Shown here piece by piece: positions 6,452-11,200 of a stretch of 11,200 bases of DNA (within the stretch, counting starts at the first letter, position 1; each line of letters opens with the position of its first letter). The notes under the pieces are model-generated. The model had not been told where the DNA came from, searched no databases, and saw nothing but the letters and a program-made list of their open reading frames with translations. A program made the translations under genes and the position numbers. The DNA is from an uncultured Ruminococcus sp. (GTDB lineage Bacteria > Bacillota > Clostridia > Oscillospirales > Acutalibacteraceae), in contig CACYDB010000186.1 of the NCBI GenBank assembly GCA_902773035.1, positions 1 to 11,200 of the forward strand, in the 5' to 3' direction.

Positions 6452-7369
6452 ATGTCTTTTTCATCTGATGTAAAGCGTGAGCTCGCTCAAGTCAATTCGG
6501 AAAGCAGGGATCAAATGCTTGCCGAGTGCTACGGCTTTTTGCTGTTTTCGGGCAAATTCTCATCACGCGAAATTAAATTTAAAACAGAAAATAAGAATTC
6601 AGCCGCGCGCTTTGAAAGCCTTATAACAGAACTTTTTTCTCCCGAAATCGAGAAAGAATCTGTCTATAAGGGTTCTTCCAAAAAGCAGGGACTGTATAAG
6701 CTCAATATAAGCTCCGCCGATGACTGCAAAAGAATCTTTGAGTTTTACGGCCACAGCTCCAAGGATATAAGGCTGATGATTAACAGAGCCAATATTGACG
6801 ATGAAAGCCTGTACGCGCCGTTTCTCAGAGGAGCGTTTCTCAGCTGCGGTTCGGTAACAGATCCGAAAAAGAGCTATCATCTCGAGCTCAATGTTCAGCA
6901 TAAAACCTTGGCGGATAACCTCGTTCACCTTATAAACGAGATTGAGGTGCTAACGGTCAAGCCCAAGGTAGTCGGAAGAAAGGGCGTACATGTTGTTTAT
7001 TTCAAGGGTAACACGGGTATCAGCGATTTCCTCGGATTTATCGGCGCGGGCAATTCCGTAATGACGGTTATTGAAACCTCAGCCTATAAGGAGGTAATGA
7101 ACCGCGTTAACCGTACTCAGAATTCAGAACTCGCCAATATCCGCAAGCTTGCCTCAGCCTCGGCAAAGCAAAGGCGCGCGATTCGGAAAATAATAGACTC
7201 AGGTGAATTTGACGATCTCGGCGATGACCTTAAAAAGCTCGCTTTACTTCGTCTTGAGAATCCTGAAATGTCACTAAAGGAGCTCGGCGAAAACCTTGAT
7301 CCGCCGATTTCCAGAAGCGGAGTTAACCACCGCCTTGAACGGCTTTATAAAATAGCGGACAATTTGTAA
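6452..7369 (+). CDS. whiA: DNA-binding protein WhiA
   Basis: A 305-residue protein of the WhiA family. WhiA is a sporulation regulator in Streptomyces; in Bacillus it is a nucleoid-associated protein that influences cell division and chromosome segregation. The N-terminal part starts SFSSDVKRELA, typical of the family. It contains a degenerate LAGLIDADG homing-endonuclease fold centred on APFLRGAFLSCGSVTDP (122-138), which in this family has lost nuclease activity. The C-terminal helix-turn-helix spans about 265-303 (MSLKELGENLDPPISRSGVNHRLE region). No strong ribosome binding site is seen before the ATG, which is 3 bases after the rapZ stop; coupling is likely. In Bacillus-type genomes yvcK lies between rapZ and whiA, and it is not here. 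Confidence 0.95.
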   Translation: MSFSSDVKRELAQVNSESRDQMLAECYGFLLFSGKFSSREIKFKTENKNSAARFESLITELFSPEIEKESVYKGSSKKQGLYKLNISSADDCKRIFEFYGHSSKDIRLMINRANIDDESLYAPFLRGAFLSCGSVTDPKKSYHLELNVQHKTLADNLVHLINEIEVLTVKPKVVGRKGVHVVYFKGNTGISDFLGFIGAGNSVMTVIETSAYKEVMNRVNRTQNSELANIRKLASASAKQRRAIRKIIDSGEFDDLGDDLKKLALLRLENPEMSLKELGENLDPPISRSGVNHRLERLYKIADNL

Positions 7370-7381
7370 CGGGAGGTAAAA

Positions 7382-7630
7382 ATGTCAGAGAACTTTAATA
7401 TTGACAATGGTATGGAGGAGCTCGAAAAGCTCATTGAAAAGATAGAAACCGAGCCTATGACAATGCTTGAGGGAGTAAAAACCTACGAGCAGGCGTCAGC
7501 CATTTTAGAAGCCTGCTACAAGCAGCTTGACGATTGTAAAAACAGAATCAACGCCGCTAACGAGCGCGTTGATATATATAAAGAAAGCGTGGAAAACGCT
7601 TTTGTAAACAGTGAGGAAAACGATGTTTGA
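7382..7630 (+). CDS. xseB: Exodeoxyribonuclease VII small subunit
   Basis: An 82-residue acidic, helical protein. XseB assembles with the XseA catalytic subunit into exonuclease VII, which degrades single-stranded DNA to oligonucleotides in mismatch repair and recombination. The sequence has the family pattern: MEELEKLIEKIE (11-22), then the LEG..TYEQA..ILEACYKQL segment and D.KNRINAANE. Its length is usual for XseB. A very good GGGAGG site (7371-7376) lies 5 bases before the start. xseA, which normally stands directly upstream, is absent; whiA occupies that place 12 bases away. The last 8 bases overlap the following prenyl synthase gene. Small size limits certainty, but pattern and neighbours agree. 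Confidence 0.88.
   Translation: MSENFNIDNGMEELEKLIEKIETEPMTMLEGVKTYEQASAILEACYKQLDDCKNRINAANERVDIYKESVENAFVNSEENDV
7613..7617 (+). promoter_or_regulatory. Ribosome binding site fixing the prenyl synthase start
   Basis: GAGGA lies 5 bases before the ATG at 7623. The longer frame from a GTG at 7611 would place this site within the coding sequence and leave the GTG without its own site. The ATG at 7623 is therefore the better start, inside the last codons of xseB. Confidence 0.7.
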
Positions 7631-8492
7631 CGTAATAGAAATAGAAAAGGCGCTCTACTCATATATACCTGACGGAGCCGTATATGAAAAAAAGCTCACT
7701 CAATCAATGCAATACAGCTTGGAAGCGGGCGGCAAGCGTATCAGACCGCTGTTAACGCTTGAATTTGCAAAGCTCTGCGGCGCTGAGCCGCAAAAGGCTT
7801 TACCGTTCGCGTGCGCGGTCGAGATGATACACACCTACTCGCTTATTCACGACGATTTACCGTGTATGGATAACGACGATATGCGCCGCGGCAAGCCCTC
7901 CAACCACAAGGTTTTCGGTGAGGATACAGCGCTTTTGGCGGGCGACGCTCTCCAGAGCCTCGCCTTTGAAACAATGACTCTGGACTCCACCGTCAATTCA
8001 GTCGGAGCCGAGGTTGCATGCAAATGCGTAAATATACTGTCTAATTTCTGCGGAACTCTCGGTATGGTAGGCGGTCAGGTTATCGACCTTGAATATGAGA
8101 ACAAAAAGGCAAGCCTCGATATAATCACGGAAATGGATAAGAAAAAGACCGGCGGTCTTATCAAAGCGGCTTGTATGATGGGCTGCGTTGTAGGAAACGC
8201 GGGAAAGGCTGAAATCAAAGCCGCCGAAAGATACGCCGAAAATATAGGCCTCGCTTTTCAGATCGTTGACGACATCCTCGACGTAGTTTCGACCGAGCAG
8301 GAGCTCGGCAAGCCCATTGGCAGCGACGTTGAGAACAACAAAAGCAACTACGTCACCGAGCTCGGCATTGAAGAATGTAAAAAGCTCGTGGACAAGCTGA
8401 CAAACGAAGCCATCGAGTCCTTATCCGTATTCAACGGCGACTCATCAGCGCTCTCGGAGCTTGCGTTAAAGCTCGCTTCAAGAAAAAAATAA
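7623..8492 (+). CDS. ispA: Short-chain polyprenyl (farnesyl-type) diphosphate synthase
   Basis: A 289-residue all-helical trans-prenyltransferase that condenses DMAPP with IPP, most likely to farnesyl diphosphate (C15), the primer for undecaprenyl phosphate and other isoprenoids. The substrate-binding GGKRIRP is at 36-42. The first Asp-rich motif is DDLPCMD (77-83), followed by NDDMRRG. The second is DDILD (216-220) with FQIV before it. Tyr72 is the aromatic residue five before the first motif; in type II synthases an aromatic there limits chain length, in keeping with a C15 product, though GGPP cannot be excluded. The start at 7623 is preferred to an in-frame GTG at 7611 because of the GAGGA site. 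It overlaps xseB by 8 bases and dxs follows after 18 bases, linking precursor supply and chain elongation in one transcript. Confidence 0.93.
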   Translation: MFDVIEIEKALYSYIPDGAVYEKKLTQSMQYSLEAGGKRIRPLLTLEFAKLCGAEPQKALPFACAVEMIHTYSLIHDDLPCMDNDDMRRGKPSNHKVFGEDTALLAGDALQSLAFETMTLDSTVNSVGAEVACKCVNILSNFCGTLGMVGGQVIDLEYENKKASLDIITEMDKKKTGGLIKAACMMGCVVGNAGKAEIKAAERYAENIGLAFQIVDDILDVVSTEQELGKPIGSDVENNKSNYVTELGIEECKKLVDKLTNEAIESLSVFNGDSSALSELALKLASRKK

Positions 8493-8510
8493 ACTAAGGG
8501 GAAAAGGATA

Positions 8511-10373
8511 ATGGAAAACGAGTACAAAATCCTTTCTACAATTAAATCACCGAAGGACTTAAAAAGCCTATCCCATGAAGAAATCAACTCTCTTTGCGCC
8601 GAGATCCGCGAAAAGCTCATCGAGGTCGTATCCGTAAACGGCGGTCACCTCGCCTCGAACCTCGGTATAGTTGAGCTCACGGTTATGCTTCACAAGATCT
8701 TCAACTGTCCCAAGGACAGCGTAGTATGGGACGTCGGACACCAGAGCTACGTCCATAAAATGCTGACGGGACGTTATAATAAAATCGACACGATCCGCAC
8801 AAAAGACGGTCTCGCGGGCTTTCCCAAGCGTAGTGAGAGCGAGTACGACGCCTTCAACGCGGGTCACTCCAGCACCTCTATTTCAGCCGCCTACGGTATC
8901 GCTCTCGCCAAGGACTTAAAGGGCGACGATTCCTACACGATCGCGGTGATCGGCGACGGCTCTATGACAGGAGGTATGGCGTTTGAGGGCCTGAACAACG
9001 CCGGAAGATACAAAAAGAACTTTATCGTCATCCTCAACGATAACAAAATGTCGATCTCCAACAACGTCGGAGCGATGGCAAAGACTCTCTCTCATATGAG
9101 AATCAAGCCAACCTATATCCGCGTTAAGCGCAGGACTGAAAAAATCCTGTCGCATATACCCCTTATCGGCAATTTCTTCAAAAAAGTATTGCGAAGGAGC
9201 AAATCAAAACTCAAAAACCTCATCTACAAGAACACCCTCTTTGATTTCCTCGGATATACATACCTCGGCCCAGTAGACGGTCACGACCTCGACGAGCTCG
9301 AAAACGCTCTCAACGCCGCAAAAAAATGCGCCGAGCCCGTGATCGTACACGTCGTAACCAAGAAGGGCAAGGGCTATGAGCCCGCCGAAAACAGACCCAA
9401 GGATTTCCACGGAATCGGTCAGTTCGATATCGACTCAGGCGAGCCGCTGTCGAGCCAGAAGGGCTTCTCGTACATCTTCGGCAAGCATCTGTGCAATCTC
9501 GCGAGCAAGGATAAAAACATCTGCGCCATTACAGCCGCTATGACCTTAGGCACCGGACTCTCCGAGTTCTCCAAGAAGTACAAAAACAGATTCTTCGACG
9601 TAGGTATCGCCGAGGAACACGCCGTAACCTTCGCCTGCGGCCTCGCGACAAAGGGCATAATACCTTTCTTCGCGGTATATTCAACCTTCCTTCAGCGCAG
9701 CTTTGACCAGCTGATTCACGACGCCGCTATCCAGAAGCTCCACATAGTCCTCTGTATTGACCGCGCGGGAATCGTAGGCTCCGACGGTGAAACGCATCAG
9801 GGAACCTTTGACGCCAGTATGCTCAACACGATCCCCGATACCACCATTTACTCACCCTGTTATTTTGACGAGCTCAAGCAGTCAATGAACGCCGCGGCGT
9901 ATTTCTGCGACAGCCTTGTAGCCGTCCGATATCCCCGCGGAGTCGAGGAATACAGACCCGCGGATTTCAAGAAATCAAGCATAGATTATGATGTCTACGG
10001 CGACGAAAACGCCGATATAGCGCTCATTACCTATGGCAGACTTTTCTCCTACGCCTGTAAGGCAAAAGAAACTCTCGAAAAAGAGGGAATTAATATCAAA
10101 ATCATAAAGCTTTGCCGCATCAAGCCCATCGACTGCAAGGCGGTCAAAATCGCCGCCGAATGTAAGAGGATCTTCTTCTTTGAGGAATCAATGGTCGCGG
10201 GAGGTATCGCCGAATCCTTCGGATATGAGCTCAAAAAGACAGGCAAAAGCTACTACTACAAAATTCACGGAATTAAAGACCGATTTGTACGCCATGAATC
10301 CGTCGCCGAGGCGCTCAGCGAGTTGAGGCTCGACGATAGGGGAATGGTTGAAGTTATTAAGGAAAACCTATGA
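8511..10373 (+). CDS. dxs: 1-deoxy-D-xylulose-5-phosphate synthase
   Basis: A 620-residue thiamine-diphosphate enzyme that condenses pyruvate with glyceraldehyde 3-phosphate to DXP, the first and usually controlling step of the MEP isoprenoid pathway (DXP also feeds thiamine and pyridoxal). The N-terminal TPP domain has GGHLASNLG with His46, DVGHQSY (74-80), and the TPP/Mg motif GDGSMTGG (148-155) through NDNKMS (176-181). The pyrimidine-binding domain has GIAEEHAV with Glu368, the transketolase-family catalytic acid. It also has DRAGIVGSDGETHQG, with Arg418 and Asp425, and RYPRG with Arg476; these correspond to E. coli Glu370, Arg420, Asp427 and Arg478. A basic stretch at about 198-240 is the usual flexible segment. 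An AAGGGG stretch (8496-8501) precedes the ATG. The stop overlaps the tlyA start by 4 bases (ATGA). Complete and apparently functional. Confidence 0.97.
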   Translation: MENEYKILSTIKSPKDLKSLSHEEINSLCAEIREKLIEVVSVNGGHLASNLGIVELTVMLHKIFNCPKDSVVWDVGHQSYVHKMLTGRYNKIDTIRTKDGLAGFPKRSESEYDAFNAGHSSTSISAAYGIALAKDLKGDDSYTIAVIGDGSMTGGMAFEGLNNAGRYKKNFIVILNDNKMSISNNVGAMAKTLSHMRIKPTYIRVKRRTEKILSHIPLIGNFFKKVLRRSKSKLKNLIYKNTLFDFLGYTYLGPVDGHDLDELENALNAAKKCAEPVIVHVVTKKGKGYEPAENRPKDFHGIGQFDIDSGEPLSSQKGFSYIFGKHLCNLASKDKNICAITAAMTLGTGLSEFSKKYKNRFFDVGIAEEHAVTFACGLATKGIIPFFAVYSTFLQRSFDQLIHDAAIQKLHIVLCIDRAGIVGSDGETHQGTFDASMLNTIPDTTIYSPCYFDELKQSMNAAAYFCDSLVAVRYPRGVEEYRPADFKKSSIDYDVYGDENADIALITYGRLFSYACKAKETLEKEGINIKIIKLCRIKPIDCKAVKIAAECKRIFFFEESMVAGGIAESFGYELKKTGKSYYYKIHGIKDRFVRHESVAEALSELRLDDRGMVEVIKENL

Positions 10374-11185
10374 AAAAACGATTGGATATTCTCGTATTCG
10401 AGCGAGGCTTCGCCGAAAGCCGTGAAAAAGCCAAGGCTATAATTATGGCGGGCGAGGTTTACGTCGACAACCAGAAAGCCGACAAATGCGGCCAGTCCTA
10501 CGACGAAAACGTAAAAATAGAATTCAGAGGTCAGAAGCCCAAATATGTAAGCCGCGGCGGCTTAAAGCTTGAAAAAGCCATGAATAACTTCAACCTCGAC
10601 TTAAACGGCAAAATTACAATGGATATCGGCGCTTCAACAGGCGGATTCACCGACTGTATGCTCCAGAACGGCGCCGTAAAGGTCTACTCGATTGACGTCG
10701 GCTACGGCCAGCTCGCGTGGAAGCTCAGAAATGACGAGAGAGTCGTAAATCTCGAGCGTACCAATATGCGTAACGTAACTGCTGAGCTGGTCCCCGACAA
10801 GATAGATTTCTTCTCGATCGACGTAAGCTTCATATCCTTAAAGCTCCTTCTTCCCGTAGCAAGAGAGCTTCTCTCTGATAACGCCGAGGCAGTCTGCCTT
10901 ATAAAGCCTCAGTTTGAGGCGGGCAGGGAAAAGGTAGGCAAAAAGGGCGTAGTACGCGATCCCGCAGTTCATGTTGAGGTCGTAAAGACGATCTACGATT
11001 TTTGCCTAAACAACGGATACTCTGTCCTGAATCTTGATTATTCGCCAATCAAAGGCCCCGAGGGAAATATCGAATATCTTATTCATTTAAGAAAATCCGA
11101 TAACCCTCAGTCCTTTACAGATATTACACCCGAACAGCTTGTCGAAAGCTCACACAGAGAGCTTGACAAACAGGTGACATTATGA
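10370..11185 (+). CDS. tlyA: TlyA-family rRNA 2'-O-methyltransferase (S4 + FtsJ-like domains)
   Basis: A 271-residue SAM-dependent enzyme of the TlyA/hemolysin A family. Mycobacterial TlyA methylates ribose 2'-OH groups in 16S and 23S rRNA, which confers capreomycin susceptibility; the exact target here is not shown by the sequence. An S4 RNA-binding domain spans about 1-60 (RLDILVFERGFAESREKAK..). The Rossmann methyltransferase domain has SAM motif DIGASTGGFTDCML (85-98). A K-D-K-E tetrad can be placed at Lys66, Asp151, Lys179 and Glu235, each three less than the mycobacterial Lys69, Asp154, Lys182 and Glu238. The start ATG overlaps the dxs stop by 4 bases and its own stop overlaps the next start (ATGA). 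The old label hemolysin is probably misleading. Confidence 0.94.
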   Translation: MKKRLDILVFERGFAESREKAKAIIMAGEVYVDNQKADKCGQSYDENVKIEFRGQKPKYVSRGGLKLEKAMNNFNLDLNGKITMDIGASTGGFTDCMLQNGAVKVYSIDVGYGQLAWKLRNDERVVNLERTNMRNVTAELVPDKIDFFSIDVSFISLKLLLPVARELLSDNAEAVCLIKPQFEAGREKVGKKGVVRDPAVHVEVVKTIYDFCLNNGYSVLNLDYSPIKGPEGNIEYLIHLRKSDNPQSFTDITPEQLVESSHRELDKQVTL

Positions 11186-11200
11186 AAATAGCTATTATAG
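11182..11200 (+). CDS. nadK: Start of a downstream gene, probably NAD kinase (truncated by window end)
   Basis: Only six codons are visible (MKIAII), beginning at an ATG that overlaps the tlyA stop by 4 bases. NAD kinases of this group commonly start MKI.II, and nadK often follows tlyA in Clostridia. The name rests mainly on gene order and could be wrong. Confidence 0.5.

Noticed and set aside
6824..6900. Homing endonuclease (LAGLIDADG-like segment) within the whiA gene
   Set aside because: This fold is a normal, catalytically inactive part of WhiA proteins; the gene is full length with its C-terminal helix-turn-helix, so no mobile element is implied.
7611..7622. GTG start at 7611 for the prenyl diphosphate synthase
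   Set aside because: The GAGGA site at 7613-7617 lies downstream of that GTG and is well spaced for the ATG at 7623.
8568..9658. Several reading frames on the - strand opposite dxs
   Set aside because: They lie wholly within the strongly supported dxs coding sequence, show no family motifs, and are typical shadows of a GC-containing coding region.
10370..11185. Hemolysin as function of the tlyA product
   Set aside because: The S4 domain, SAM motif and K-D-K-E tetrad show an RNA 2'-O-methyltransferase; no secretion signal or pore-forming feature is present.

Overview
The window reads as a chromosomal stretch of a Gram-positive Clostridia-type bacterium, most plausibly of the Ruminococcus/Oscillospiraceae group. 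The grounds are the set hprK, murB, rapZ and whiA (a Firmicutes core neighbourhood), the run xseB-ispA-dxs-tlyA followed by a start that fits nadK (a common clostridial isoprenoid/housekeeping run), strong AGGAGG-type ribosome binding sites, and tight one-strand gene packing. All genes are on the + strand. The organism is inferred; no rRNA or other taxonomic marker is present.

Region 1 (1-2324): the 3' end of rpe (pentose-phosphate epimerase) overlaps by one base an rnfD-like gene, followed by overlapping rnfE-like and rnfA-like genes. These three encode the integral-membrane core of an Rnf/Nqr ion-translocating electron-transfer complex, but the cofactor sites look eroded. Three of the four Cys positions that hold the intramembrane [2Fe-2S] cluster in NqrD/NqrE (RnfE/RnfA) are Ser, the covalent-flavin (S/T)GAT motif of RnfD is not recognisable, and rnfG, rnfB and rnfC are not next to the three genes. 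This is the most unusual part of the window.

Region 2 (2364-4628): a membrane-anchored extracytoplasmic protein with a DUF4015-like (putative glycoside hydrolase, TIM-barrel) domain, then hprK, the HPr kinase/phosphorylase of carbon catabolite control.

Region 3 (4660-7369): murB (peptidoglycan precursor synthesis), rapZ/yvcJ (P-loop nucleotide-binding adaptor) and whiA, almost without spacers. The yvcK gene that usually lies between rapZ and whiA in Firmicutes is absent. Codon choice changes visibly at the hprK/murB boundary: GCG encodes Ala 0 of 18 times in hprK and about 10 of 21 times in murB, by hand count.

Region 4 (7382-11200): xseB (without xseA), a short-chain polyprenyl (farnesyl-type) diphosphate synthase, dxs (first enzyme of the MEP isoprenoid pathway), tlyA (S4-domain rRNA 2'-O-methyltransferase) and the first codons of a probable nadK, joined by overlaps or very short gaps. 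dxs feeds IPP/DMAPP synthesis, and the prenyl synthase condenses these to the precursor of undecaprenyl phosphate, the lipid carrier that the murB pathway needs. No RNA gene, mobile element, CRISPR array or convincing rho-independent terminator was seen, and no gene-free stretch exceeds about 60 bases.
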